Of a stretch of 64,000 nucleotides of DNA, positions 54,285 through 63,592 are shown piece by piece. Source of the stretch: Arachidicoccus terrestris. Its GTDB lineage: Bacteria > Bacteroidota > Bacteroidia > Chitinophagales > Chitinophagaceae. The notes below the pieces were generated by a model. The model saw only the letters and a program-made list of their open reading frames with translations. It was not told the DNA's origin and did no database searches. Position 1 is the stretch's first letter. Every line of letters begins with the position of its first letter. The DNA is taken from assembly GCF_020042345.1 (NCBI RefSeq), contig NZ_CP083387.1, forward strand, positions 930,001 to 994,000, written 5' to 3'. The position numbers were made by a program, and so were the translations under genes.

Positions 54285-55529
54285 ATGCGGGCAGACCAGT
54301 TTCATTTTGCGATACGAAAATTCGAGCCATTTGAAACCTTTCTCAAATTGCGCTGGGAGGAATACTGCCAATTGAGCGGCTGCAAACTGCAGTTAATCGC
54401 TGAGGCGATGGACCTGCCAGAGTTACACGCGAGCCTGCTGACAGAAAATGGGCTCAAAAACGGCAAATGGGATCTTGCGCTGGTCAGCTCTGACTGGATG
54501 AGTGAAGCCTGTGACCGCGAAGCGGTACGCCCCGTAGAATCGTTGATATCCGACAAGGATTTTTTTAATGCCTGGCCCTCCTCTTTACTCAGGTCACAAA
54601 AACATCAGAACAAACACTATGGCGTGCCATTTCACGATGGCCCGGAATGTCTGATCTACCGTAAAGACCTTTTTGAAGATCCGGCACACTGCACGGCATT
54701 TCTTGCTCGTTACGGTTACATATTAGAACCGCCCAAAAACTGGCAGAGCTTTCATGATGTGGCCCGTTATTTCCAGCAGGCTGATACAAATCTATATGGT
54801 ACCGCGCTGGCGGCCTTTCCCGATGGCCATAATGCGGTCTATGATTTTTGCATTCAGGCGTGGACAAGATCAGGAGAGTTTATGCAACCGGACGGCAATG
54901 TGAATTTTCAATGCACCGCCATTGAGGATGGCCTGTCTTTTTACAGAAAACTGAGTCACGATAGCTCAGCCTTACATAGAGATTCACGGGAGATGGATTC
55001 CGTAAAACTGGGCATGGCCTTTACCCGTGGCGAGCTGGCTATGATGATCAACTGGTTTGGATTTGCGACCTATGCTGCGCTTCTTAAGAACAGTCCGGTA
55101 GCCGGGAAAATAGGTATTGCACCTATCCCCCATCAACCCAATGCACAGCCCGTAGCACCGAATTCCTACTGGGTATACGCAGTCGGCAGCGGCAGCACAC
55201 ATGCGGCCGTTGCGATGGATTTTATCCAGTTTGCGACACAACCGTTAAATGATGTAGCGCTGACGCTTGGCGGTGGTATCGGATGTAGAAAATCCACCTG
55301 GAGTGATGACAGCGTCAATGAACAAATACCTTTTTTTAACGACCTCGAGTCATTACATGATCATGCCAGGGAACTACCGGATCTGGCCCAGTGGCCTGCC
55401 ATTGCGGGGATCATTGATGAGATCATGATCAAAGTAGCTAGTACCACACAGCCGATAGCGGAAATCCTTTTGGCCGCACAGTCAGCGGTAGAAGAACTTC
55501 AAAAAAATACACAGCCAAAAACAGTTTAG
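54285..55529 (+). CDS. Solute-binding-protein-like protein without signal peptide (B)
   Basis: A 414-residue protein with the family 1 binding-protein fold. Characteristic parts are WDLALVSSDWMSEACDREAV, HYGVPFHDGPECLIYRKDLF, FTRGELAMMINWFGFATYAA and NSYWVYAVGSGSTHAAVAMD. The N-terminus MRADQFHFAIRKFEPFETF is charged and directly enters the fold, so there is no export signal. It is a distant relative of gene A at 50806, and the two flank the CoA-transferase pair. It ends with TAG immediately followed by the ATG of the next gene. No transporter partner exists nearby. The role is unknown. Confidence 0.82.
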   Translation: MRADQFHFAIRKFEPFETFLKLRWEEYCQLSGCKLQLIAEAMDLPELHASLLTENGLKNGKWDLALVSSDWMSEACDREAVRPVESLISDKDFFNAWPSSLLRSQKHQNKHYGVPFHDGPECLIYRKDLFEDPAHCTAFLARYGYILEPPKNWQSFHDVARYFQQADTNLYGTALAAFPDGHNAVYDFCIQAWTRSGEFMQPDGNVNFQCTAIEDGLSFYRKLSHDSSALHRDSREMDSVKLGMAFTRGELAMMINWFGFATYAALLKNSPVAGKIGIAPIPHQPNAQPVAPNSYWVYAVGSGSTHAAVAMDFIQFATQPLNDVALTLGGGIGCRKSTWSDDSVNEQIPFFNDLESLHDHARELPDLAQWPAIAGIIDEIMIKVASTTQPIAEILLAAQSAVEELQKNTQPKTV

Positions 55530-56654
55530 ATGCAAATCGACAACCATTCAAATATAGAACTAAGCATAACAGACCAGGTGAAGGTAAAACTAAGAACCTC
55601 CCCTCCCGAGCAGCCGGTACCTATCATCATTATCGGTGCCGGCGGCATCGTCCGGGATGCCCATCTGCCTGCCTACAAGGCGGCAGGGCTGCCCGTATTT
55701 GGCATTGTTAACCGTACAGTGGCAAAGGCGCAGGGTCTGGCTGCTGATTTTGATGTACCTAACGTATTTGCAACGATTGAGGAAGCTGTTGCTAAAGCAC
55801 CTGAACAGGTCGTATATGATATCGCGCTGATGCCGGACCAGTATATGCATACCCTCGCTGCATTACCGGACGGCGCTACAGTACTTATTCAAAAACCAAT
55901 GGGCGAAACACTCGCAGAGGCAAGTGCACTGCTTACGCTGTGCCGGCAAAAAAAATTCAAGGCAGCCATCAATTGTCAGCTCCGATATGCGCCTTATGTA
56001 CACGTAGCGCGCCAAATGATCGAACAAGGATTGCTTGGTGATATCTATGATATGGAAGTCCGCCTGACAACCTATACACCCTGGGAAATATTTCCGCATG
56101 TAGCGGTCAATAAAAGACTGGAAATACTCTATCACTCTATTCATTACATGGACCTGATCCGAAGTTTTCTGGGGGAACCGGCCAGTATTGTCAGTAAAAC
56201 TTTCGGCCATCCCAAGAAACAATTTTCTTCTACAAGAACAACCACCATCCTGGAATATGGCCCTAATAAACGAGCGGTCATCAATACGAACCACGATCAT
56301 AATTTTGGCCCGGACCAGCAGGAAAGTTTTATCAAATGGGAAGGCACCCGAGGTGTCATAAAGGCCAAAATGGGCTTATTGCTGGACTACCCCAAAGGCA
56401 CTGCCGATCAGTTTGACTACTGTCTTCTAGAGGAAGGACATCCGCCGGCCTGGCAACAACTGGATCTCAAAGAGACCTGGTTTCCGGATGCATTCAGAAA
56501 TATTATGTTCGCGCTTCAAAGGTTCCGGGAAGGCAGCGACCATTTTCTTTCTAATCATGTTGAAGACGTCTATCACACGATGGAACTGGTGGAAGCCGCC
56601 TATCAGTCCAACAGGCTGGATGGGCGCCATGTGCCGGTTTCCGCGCTGATTTAA
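55530..56654 (+). CDS. Gfo/Idh/MocA-family oxidoreductase in the operon
   Basis: A 374-residue NAD(P)-dependent dehydrogenase-type protein. The Rossmann motif is PVPIIIIGAGGIVRDAHLPA. The EKP motif reads LIQKPMGETLAEA, with glutamine in place of glutamate but the catalytic lysine kept. The C-terminal domain has YHSIHYMDLIRSFLGEPASI, with the expected histidines. The first 28 residues are a polar extension. It starts at the base after the preceding stop, so translation is coupled. It would oxidise or reduce a sugar-like or hydroxy-acid substrate before or after CoA activation. Confidence 0.9.
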   Translation: MQIDNHSNIELSITDQVKVKLRTSPPEQPVPIIIIGAGGIVRDAHLPAYKAAGLPVFGIVNRTVAKAQGLAADFDVPNVFATIEEAVAKAPEQVVYDIALMPDQYMHTLAALPDGATVLIQKPMGETLAEASALLTLCRQKKFKAAINCQLRYAPYVHVARQMIEQGLLGDIYDMEVRLTTYTPWEIFPHVAVNKRLEILYHSIHYMDLIRSFLGEPASIVSKTFGHPKKQFSSTRTTTILEYGPNKRAVINTNHDHNFGPDQQESFIKWEGTRGVIKAKMGLLLDYPKGTADQFDYCLLEEGHPPAWQQLDLKETWFPDAFRNIMFALQRFREGSDHFLSNHVEDVYHTMELVEAAYQSNRLDGRHVPVSALI

Positions 56655-56676
56655 ATCATTTTAACCCATTAATTCT

Positions 56677-57135
56677 ATGCATATACATCAACAGTTCTAC
56701 GAAGATTACCATATCGGCGATAGCCGGACCAGTCTGGGACGGACGATAACGGAAACAGATATAGTATTACATGCCGGACAGACAGGCGACTTCTTCCCGC
56801 ACCATATGGATGCGGAGTGGTGCCAAACGCAGCCCTTCGGCAAAAGGATCGCGCATGGCACACTTATCTTTAGTGTTGCAATCGGGCAAACAGCTACCCA
56901 GATCAATCCGGAAGCGTTTTCCAAAGGCTACGACCGTTTACGCTTTATCAAACCCGTGTTTATCGGAGATACCATTCATACCAAAGTGACCATCACAGAA
57001 GCCGCCCAGGATAAAAAACCCGGTTATGGTAAGATAGTAGAACACGTGGAGGTATTTAATCAGCATAATATACTGGTTATGGTTTGTGACCACATATTGC
57101 TGGCCAGACAAAAAACAATCACTTCAAATTCATAA
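56677..57135 (+). CDS. MaoC-type hot-dog hydratase/dehydratase
   Basis: A 152-residue single hot-dog enzyme of the MaoC/(R)-specific enoyl-CoA hydratase family. The hydratase 2 motif is intact: [20 protein letters not shown] with catalytic D38 and H42, followed by [15 protein letters not shown]. The enzyme adds or removes water on an acyl-CoA. With the two CoA-transferases it makes acyl-CoA chemistry in this operon likely, for example on a branched or dicarboxylic acyl-CoA. The gaps to its neighbours are 22 and 3 bp. Confidence 0.92.
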   Translation: MHIHQQFYEDYHIGDSRTSLGRTITETDIVLHAGQTGDFFPHHMDAEWCQTQPFGKRIAHGTLIFSVAIGQTATQINPEAFSKGYDRLRFIKPVFIGDTIHTKVTITEAAQDKKPGYGKIVEHVEVFNQHNILVMVCDHILLARQKTITSNS

Positions 57136-57138
57136 ATT

Positions 57139-58215
57139 ATGATGGCACCTAATCCGATTGAAGGCATTGGCTTGCACGCCATTGGCGCCACTTCTGCCTC
57201 GACCTGTTATCTGCCTTTTCATAAGACCCGTAAATGGTCCTGGGTTTCTTACTGGCTGGTCCAGTCATTATTTGCCTGGATTCTGACGCCGCTTATTCTT
57301 GCATTAGTTACGATTCCTGATTTCTTCGGCATTATCAGTCAGGCGCCATCCGGCGTGCTTTGGTTAACCTTTTTGTTTGGCGGCTTGTATGGATTTGGCG
57401 GCATGTCCTTTGGCTTCGCCACGCGCTATATAGGCTACTCCCTTACCTATGCCATTTCAATTGGAATTTCCGCGGTACTGGGCACGATCCTGCCACTGCT
57501 GATGGAGGGAACAATTGGAGCCTACTTCCGTCAGCCAGGCGGCCAGACGATCGGCATCGGCATGATGATCGCTATTATCGGTGTCGGACTTTGTGGCTGG
57601 GCTGGATTTAGAAAAGAACAGGAAATTAAAACGAAGACCCCGGCCGCACAGACCCAATCATTCAATATGCGGATCGGGCTATTGCTGGCAATCGCTGCCG
57701 GCATTCTCTCCGGCATATTCAATATCGCCCTCGAATATGGCCAACCCATATCTGATATGGCTGCCAAAAAAGGCGCCGGCATTTTTGAGGGAAATGCCAA
57801 GCTAATTATCGCTACCAGTGGTTGCTTTGTCGTAAATTTTATCTGGTTTACCGTTCTCGGCCTAAAACAAAAACGATTTAAAGAATTCTCCGCAGAAAAC
57901 TACAAGCCGGAAGTTGAGGCGGCCCGACGCCCAAGTGGCGTCCCGCAATTAATTAAAAATCTTTTGTGGTCTTCTCTGGGCGGCATTCTGTGGTGCATGC
58001 AATTCTTCTTCTATGGGCTAGGTCACGTTAAAATGGGAAAACTTCAATTCGCCAGCTGGGTCATACATATGTCTATGCTGATATTCTTTAGCTTTCTGGT
58101 GGGACTTGCAATGAAAGAGTGGAAAAATGTCTCACGCAAAACCTATGCTACACTTCTGACAGCCCTCGTTACCCTGGCCATCTCTTTTGTTATCATGAGC
58201 TATGCCGGCATGTAA
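57139..58215 (+). CDS. RhaT-type sugar/proton symporter
   Basis: A 358-residue inner-membrane protein with ten hydrophobic segments and the L-rhamnose-proton symporter (RhaT) pattern: GLHAIGATSASTCYLPFHKT, SYWLVQSLFAWILTPLIL, GGMSFGFATRYIGYSLTYAI and YFRQPGGQTIGIGMMIAIIG. In Bacteroidota this family imports several deoxysugars and sugar acids, so rhamnose is only one candidate. It is the last gene of the operon, and its presence suggests that the substrate enters by proton symport rather than by an ABC system. Confidence 0.92.
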   Translation: MMAPNPIEGIGLHAIGATSASTCYLPFHKTRKWSWVSYWLVQSLFAWILTPLILALVTIPDFFGIISQAPSGVLWLTFLFGGLYGFGGMSFGFATRYIGYSLTYAISIGISAVLGTILPLLMEGTIGAYFRQPGGQTIGIGMMIAIIGVGLCGWAGFRKEQEIKTKTPAAQTQSFNMRIGLLLAIAAGILSGIFNIALEYGQPISDMAAKKGAGIFEGNAKLIIATSGCFVVNFIWFTVLGLKQKRFKEFSAENYKPEVEAARRPSGVPQLIKNLLWSSLGGILWCMQFFFYGLGHVKMGKLQFASWVIHMSMLIFFSFLVGLAMKEWKNVSRKTYATLLTALVTLAISFVIMSYAGM

Positions 58216-58810
58216 CAACTCGTATTAATTTTCGATTGTATATCCCACACTTTAAACACCTGAAATGCCCTGTTTATACGCCTCAGACGGTTATATAAGT
58301 GGCGCATCATTGCCTGTTAACGCCACGAACAATGACAGTTTTTGTCAATGCGTTTTAAATTTCCCTACCTAAATGAATAATAATTACAATAGTTTAAAAA
58401 CTATTCTCTAATTTTATTAAAAATATTTAAGCTGTCATACAGGTATGAGTAGCTTGACCTTGTGACAAAACAGGCAGTACTAAATATTGGAATGCTATTT
58501 TCTCTGCTGTAAGTGAATTGTGATTGATCGGTGGTAAATTATTTACCCACATCTTCTTGTTTTTTTTGCGCAATTATCCATAGGATACGGATGACAGCAC
58601 ACAGCCACCCATTCAAGTTGGATTCGCTGATGTGATGCTATGTGCCCGATGGTGGCTTCAATACGAAACTGAACCGTAAAAGACTGTGTTCAATACCCAT
58701 CCGGATTATCAGACCAGCACGCTGTTTATGCATCGTCTGCAAATCTGGAATAGTATCTTAAAATACCTATTTAAATAATATTACAATTAATCTCATCTAA
58801 AATTCCTCCC
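58216..58810. other. Long noncoding gap between the two accessory operons
   Basis: About 595 A+T-rich bases. AATAGTTT-AA-AAACTATT (58388-58405) is a perfect 8-bp dyad followed by a T-rich stretch and may end the upstream operon. An imperfect dyad around GTCATAC/GTATGA lies at 58429-58455. From 58686 a frame reads TVFNTHPDYQTSTLFMHRLQ and then IWNSILKYLFK before a stop, with a stop just upstream. It could be a degraded gene end, but I cannot identify it. No TAnnTTTG promoter was found before 58811. Confidence 0.4.
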
Positions 58811-59233
58811 ATGAAATCAATTGACAATGGCATAGCGATATTCCGGGACATTTCTGTCCACTTAACGGGTTTCACCTCTATGGAGTTAACAGGGACCGGG
58901 ATGCTGGAGACCTATTATCACGTCATGGTGAATAAAAATAACCTGGGCGTCGTGGAAGATTTTCTGGCAGCTGCTGCAAAGATCCTGGCTGAAAACAGCA
59001 AGGATCCGGCAAAGCTAAGATCAGCGATCCTAAACAATCTCATGCCTGACGGGCTGTATAGCGGACTCGCCCAAAATATCATTACCATGTGGTATTTAGG
59101 CAGCTGGGTAAATGAAATCATCAGTCCTCAATCATACGTGCAGGGAATGATCTGGTCTGTTGCCAACGCGCACCCGCCCGGAGCCAAACAGCCCGGCTTT
59201 GCTTCCTGGAACGTAGCCCCTCCCCAGCTATAA
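58811..59233 (+). CDS. FAD-SLDH-type small subunit of a GMC dehydrogenase
   Basis: A 140-residue helical protein resembling the small subunits of membrane-bound sorbitol/fructose dehydrogenases (PF12318), which assist folding and export of the FAD subunit. The conserved course is SVHLTGFTSMELTGTGMLET, then IITMWYLGSWVNE. The known relatives carry a Tat signal before the LTG motif; here only about 18 residues (MKSIDNGIAIFRDI) precede it and no twin arginine is present. It is 26 bp upstream of the GMC gene, so it is very likely its partner, acting in the cytoplasm. Confidence 0.75.
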   Translation: MKSIDNGIAIFRDISVHLTGFTSMELTGTGMLETYYHVMVNKNNLGVVEDFLAAAAKILAENSKDPAKLRSAILNNLMPDGLYSGLAQNIITMWYLGSWVNEIISPQSYVQGMIWSVANAHPPGAKQPGFASWNVAPPQL

Positions 59234-59259
59234 TCATCCATTTTCAAAATAATTAAACA

Positions 59260-61233
59260 ATGACGCAGAACAAGACTTACGATGTAGTCATCGTCGGATC
59301 TGGTATATCAGGCGCTGTTATTGCCAAAACCCTGACGCAGGCAGGTAAGCGTGTTTTATTGCTGGAAGCCGGATTAACGGCAGGCATGAATTTAGACCGC
59401 AATGGCAATTACCTCAATTATGTAGACTACCTGAATACCTTTTATCAGGCCGAGATAAAAGTACCGAATTCACCCTATCCCAATATAAAAGACGCACCTT
59501 CAATCAATGTAATAGACATGCAGCCCATCACTGCAACCAATAGTCCAAGTACGACGGGCTATCTCGTTCAGGCCGGGCCACTGCCATTTGCGAGTGATTG
59601 TTTGCGCGGCCCCGGCGGCACTACCCTGCATTGGCTGGGATCCACTCCCCGGATGCTGCCCAATGATTTTAAAATGAAAAGCCTTTATGGAGTTGGGGTG
59701 GACTGGCCGATCAGTTATGAGGACCTGATGCCTTACTATGAAATGGCGGAATTTGAAATAGGCGTCTCAGGCAATGTCGACCAGATCAAATGGCCGGAAG
59801 CTAGCACAGAAAAGCAGCAAGTAGCACTAAAAAACAAATATTACGGAAAAAACTATGTCTTTCCGATGCAGGAGATCCCGACCAGTTACCTGGATAGTAT
59901 ATTCACCGGGCTGGTCAAAGAAATCAACAACAACGATCCGGTAAAGTTCAACGGAAAGAAAGCGACCATAGGTTTCTCTACAACGCCCCAAGGCAGAAAT
60001 TCTGTGCCTAACCCGCAATATCCCTATCGGGACATCCTGTGGAACCCCAAGAAGAAAAAACTGGAGTTCCAGACGAAAAAGCGCTGGAATATTCAACTAA
60101 ACGGTGTCGTAGATATCCCCGAGGATGAAAAATACGAGTATCTGCCGGTGGGATCCACCTGGGATCCCAACACGGGCCTGAGATGTGAAGGCAATGCCAG
60201 TTGTGTGCCCATATGCCCTGTACAGGCTAAATACAATGCTTTAAAAACACTATTCAAGGCTGACCGTACAAAAACAACCATCAAGACACAGTCTGTTGCT
60301 TCCAAAGTGCTGTATGATGAAAAGACAAAAGAAATCACGGGTATCGAATACAAGACCTATAATACGGCCAATTCACTCACCTATGAGACGCATGTAGCCA
60401 AAGGTAAGATATATGTTCTGGCCGCAAGTGCTATAGAGAATGCAAAAATATTACTTGCATCGGGCATTGCTAATTCCAGCGATCAGGTCGGGCGCAATTT
60501 AATGGACCATTTATGCCTTTTGACCTGGGGATTACTGCCGGAGAAAGGCTATCCGTACCGCGGTCCGGGCTCAACTACCAATATGTCTTCATTCAGAGAC
60601 GGGCCTTTCCGCAAAGAGCATGCCGCCTGGATCTGCCCCATAGACAACTGGGGCTGGGCCTGGCCCGTTTTTTCACCGGGATCTGATCTGGCCGTCGCCT
60701 TAAGTAAAAACATATTTGGTCAGGAACTGCGGGCGCTGCTTGCCGATTCAATACCCAGACAATTATTACTTCATTATGAATGTGAGCAGGCACCAGAGCC
60801 TGGTAACCGGGTCACCATCGATCCTAACTACCGTGATGCGATCGGCAATTACCGGCCCGTGATTCATTACGACGCATCTGATTATATGAAAAAAGCGTTC
60901 AAGGCTGCAAAAGACCTGAACAACCAGATATTCAAGGACGCCGGCATTCAGGACTATACGGTCTACAGCCCGACCATTGCCCAGGACTATGTAGGGTATG
61001 AAGGGCAAGGATATAATTTCTGGGGAGCCGGTCATATTGTCGGCACGCACCGGATGGGGAGCTCTAAAAAAGATTCCGTGGTGAATGCGGACTGCAGAAC
61101 CTGGGATCATGACAACCTCTACCTGGTCGGCTGCGGTAACATGCCTACGCTCGGTACTTCCAATCCGACACTTACCACAACCGCACTTACTTTTAAAGCG
61201 GCTGAAGCTATTCTTAAACAATTAGAAAAATAA
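59260..61233 (+). CDS. GMC-family FAD oxidoreductase with Fe-S motif
   Basis: A 657-residue flavoenzyme of the glucose-methanol-choline family. The FAD-binding motif is VVIVGSGISGAVIAK at residues 9-23. The catalytic pair is in HIVGTHRMG (H592/H597) and SNPTLTT (N635). C309, C315 and C319 in CEGNASCVPICPVQAKYNA follow the C-X5-C-X3-C spacing that binds a 3Fe-4S cluster in FAD glucose dehydrogenase. The known enzymes oxidise sugars or polyols and pass electrons through the cluster to a cytochrome c subunit. No cytochrome gene follows here, and neither this protein nor its small subunit has a visible export signal. The substrate and electron acceptor are unknown. Confidence 0.9.
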   Translation: MTQNKTYDVVIVGSGISGAVIAKTLTQAGKRVLLLEAGLTAGMNLDRNGNYLNYVDYLNTFYQAEIKVPNSPYPNIKDAPSINVIDMQPITATNSPSTTGYLVQAGPLPFASDCLRGPGGTTLHWLGSTPRMLPNDFKMKSLYGVGVDWPISYEDLMPYYEMAEFEIGVSGNVDQIKWPEASTEKQQVALKNKYYGKNYVFPMQEIPTSYLDSIFTGLVKEINNNDPVKFNGKKATIGFSTTPQGRNSVPNPQYPYRDILWNPKKKKLEFQTKKRWNIQLNGVVDIPEDEKYEYLPVGSTWDPNTGLRCEGNASCVPICPVQAKYNALKTLFKADRTKTTIKTQSVASKVLYDEKTKEITGIEYKTYNTANSLTYETHVAKGKIYVLAASAIENAKILLASGIANSSDQVGRNLMDHLCLLTWGLLPEKGYPYRGPGSTTNMSSFRDGPFRKEHAAWICPIDNWGWAWPVFSPGSDLAVALSKNIFGQELRALLADSIPRQLLLHYECEQAPEPGNRVTIDPNYRDAIGNYRPVIHYDASDYMKKAFKAAKDLNNQIFKDAGIQDYTVYSPTIAQDYVGYEGQGYNFWGAGHIVGTHRMGSSKKDSVVNADCRTWDHDNLYLVGCGNMPTLGTSNPTLTTTALTFKAAEAILKQLEK

Positions 61234-61238
61234 TTTAA

Positions 61239-62474
61239 ATGACTACTCCATTCAAGCAACCCAATGATTCAAAGCGCCAGAAGCTAATACCGGACAATGC
61301 ATTTCCTGAATTGCAGGCAAAAGCAGTTATGGCCGTCAATAGTATAGAAAGCGAAGTCGTCGCGGCCGACGATGATACGATATTTGATGCAAAACTGGCG
61401 GAGCTAAAACGCATGTTGCAAACAGCACTGGAATTAGAGCATTCAACCATCCCTCCTTATCTGTGTGCTCTATACTCTATAAAGCCAGGCACCAACCTGA
61501 CGGCTACCGAAATCATAAAAAGTGTCGTTTTGGAAGAGATGCTACATATGATCATGGTGGCCAATCTGATCAATGCTGTTAATGGCAAGCCATGTATCGG
61601 CGCCAAAGAAACGGATAACGACGGAAATTTCATTCCTGATTATCCTACCCCTTTACCCGGCAATGTAGACCCTAAGCTCAATGTCAGCCTCGCCTGCTTT
61701 TCAAAAGAGTCGATCAGGACATTCTGGAAAATCGAACATCCCGAGGGCGGGTTTGCCATCCCGGAAGAACTGTTGCAGAAAGGTGAGAAGAGCTACCCCT
61801 CTATCGGCGCATTTTATGAAGCATTGGTAAAAGATATCACGGCGCTGGAAACCATGGCCAGTCAAAAAGGCAAGACCATCTTCACCGGCGACCCCGCCAG
61901 ACAAGTCCCTTCCGAACATTATTACGGAGCCGGAGGCAAAATCATTACCGTATTTAACCTTGAAGATGCTAAAAACGTAATCGGAGAAATAGTCGGCCAG
62001 GGGGAAGGTACGCTCGGCTCTATCTTCTCCGAACCATTTAATCCCGGAGATGAAAGATACCTTATGTTTGGCCCCACCGTTGAAGAGTATGCCCATTACT
62101 TTAGGTTCAAGGAGGTGCACTATGAGCGCTACTACGCGCCCACCGATTCGGCACACAGGGACAGTCCCAACCACGGCCTGCCTACCGGAAAGAAGTTCGA
62201 AGTCGACTGGGAAGCGGTCTGTAAGATGAAACCGAATCCCAAAATGTCGGATTATCCCAAAGGCAGCCCACTGTATGAAAAAACATACGATTTTAATAAA
62301 ACCTATTCTGCCCTGCTGGATAATATTAACGAGGCCTGCAACGGCAGACCGGCCGCGCTGAGAGACGGCATCATGTTAATGTATGATCTGAAATATAAAG
62401 CGATCGAATTAATGAATATCCCCCGCGAAGACGGTTTAATGGCAGGGCCGAGTTTTGAATATGTAAAAAGCTAG
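61239..62474 (+). CDS. VioB/RebD-type ferritin-like domain protein
   Basis: A 411-residue protein with the ferritin-like domain (PF12902) of iminophenyl-pyruvate dimer synthases, which couple oxidised amino acids in violacein and rebeccamycin synthesis. Likely metal ligands are visible: E65/E67/H68 in ALELEHSTIPPYL, E99/E100 and H103 in VVLEEMLHMIM, and the later EEYAHYFRFKEVHYERYY. VioB itself is about 1000 residues, so this is the stand-alone domain type. It starts 5 bp after the GMC gene. A role as an iron-dependent oxidase working on the dehydrogenase product is possible but unproven. Confidence 0.85.
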   Translation: MTTPFKQPNDSKRQKLIPDNAFPELQAKAVMAVNSIESEVVAADDDTIFDAKLAELKRMLQTALELEHSTIPPYLCALYSIKPGTNLTATEIIKSVVLEEMLHMIMVANLINAVNGKPCIGAKETDNDGNFIPDYPTPLPGNVDPKLNVSLACFSKESIRTFWKIEHPEGGFAIPEELLQKGEKSYPSIGAFYEALVKDITALETMASQKGKTIFTGDPARQVPSEHYYGAGGKIITVFNLEDAKNVIGEIVGQGEGTLGSIFSEPFNPGDERYLMFGPTVEEYAHYFRFKEVHYERYYAPTDSAHRDSPNHGLPTGKKFEVDWEAVCKMKPNPKMSDYPKGSPLYEKTYDFNKTYSALLDNINEACNGRPAALRDGIMLMYDLKYKAIELMNIPREDGLMAGPSFEYVKS

Positions 62475-62568
62475 TTGAGTGTCCGTCCAAAACATTACCA
62501 ATAGTATCCTACGCTTTGCTTAACAGATGACAAGCATAAATGATCACATCACCATTAAAAATTAGAAA

Positions 62569-63567
62569 ATGCCTGATAAAAATCCATTAGATTTACTAAA
62601 CCTTGGCGGTTTAGATAAAATAGAAGAAAAAATAGATAAAGCCGCCTTGAGCAAGGCCACCACCGAACCTACCTTGGGCAATATCGCCACATTGCCGGGC
62701 ACTTGGGTGGGAACAGGTTTTAACATCATTGAAGTGCCCAACATGAATCAGGCTAAACCCGGCCCTCCGCCACCTGACAAATTCAAGGTCATACTTAATG
62801 CAACTTCCGAAACATTAATATTCAGCCCGATTTCGGGAGACATTATAAACCGGGGCAACGCGCAACAAGATATCAGTTTTCTGGGGCTGCACTACCTGCA
62901 GAATGTATCTGACGTAAATCTTCCCGCAGGCAATAACGGGATTCATCTGGAGACCGGACTATTTCTCAACCTTGTAGCCTCCAAGGACCCCTTACAGGGG
63001 CCAACGATTACGCGGCTTGGCTCCATTCCACACGGGGATTCCATATTGGCGCAGGGCAAATCCTTTGTCGTGGATGGGGGGGGGCCGCAGTTTGATATAG
63101 CGGATCCGACTCCGTTTACCATCGTGGACGGAAAGCGGGTCAATGATACGAGCGAAAACTACCTTAGTATTCTCAAGAACACCCCGCCGCCGCCTGGCAT
63201 TTCTCCTGAAATAGTCATGAACCCTAACCTACTTTTATCAGAGGCCATCAAAGGACAGAACATTATCAAGACGGTGGTGATTTTGCTGGATGCCAATCCG
63301 ATAGATGGTGTCAGTAATGTCCCTGCGTCTGATCCGGTGGGCGGCATCACGAATATCCCCTTTGTCAACGTAAATGCAAATGCCAGCACGGTCTCCGCGA
63401 TATTTTGGATAGAAACAGTACAAAATGCCGATGGCAGCACTTTTCTTCAATTGCAATACACGCAAACGGTGATCCTCGACTTCCCGGTATTCGGGGCAGA
63501 TCCCAGCCAGGTGGTCAATATTAAATGGCCTCATATTTCCGTGGCGACGCTTCTGTTACAACCCTAA
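62569..63567 (+). CDS. Unassigned protein with a lipocalin/nitrobindin-like motif
   Basis: A 332-residue protein without signal peptide. After a 40-residue helical start, ATLPGTWVGTGFNIIEVPN resembles the opening G-x-W motif of lipocalin-like and heme-binding (nitrobindin-like) barrels. The remainder is strand-rich with proline and glycine turns (NTPPPPGISPEI; VDGGGPQFDIADPTPF). Similar proteins are sometimes labelled heme-binding; I cannot confirm a heme ligand. It follows the ferritin-like gene by 94 bp and is probably in the same operon. Confidence 0.6.
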   Translation: MPDKNPLDLLNLGGLDKIEEKIDKAALSKATTEPTLGNIATLPGTWVGTGFNIIEVPNMNQAKPGPPPPDKFKVILNATSETLIFSPISGDIINRGNAQQDISFLGLHYLQNVSDVNLPAGNNGIHLETGLFLNLVASKDPLQGPTITRLGSIPHGDSILAQGKSFVVDGGGPQFDIADPTPFTIVDGKRVNDTSENYLSILKNTPPPPGISPEIVMNPNLLLSEAIKGQNIIKTVVILLDANPIDGVSNVPASDPVGGITNIPFVNVNANASTVSAIFWIETVQNADGSTFLQLQYTQTVILDFPVFGADPSQVVNIKWPHISVATLLLQP

Positions 63568-63592
63568 CCTTTTACTTTTAAAATTGGGGACC

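Noticed and set aside
60766-61221. Minus-strand 151-residue frame
   Set aside because: It is antisense to the conserved C-terminal GMC domain.
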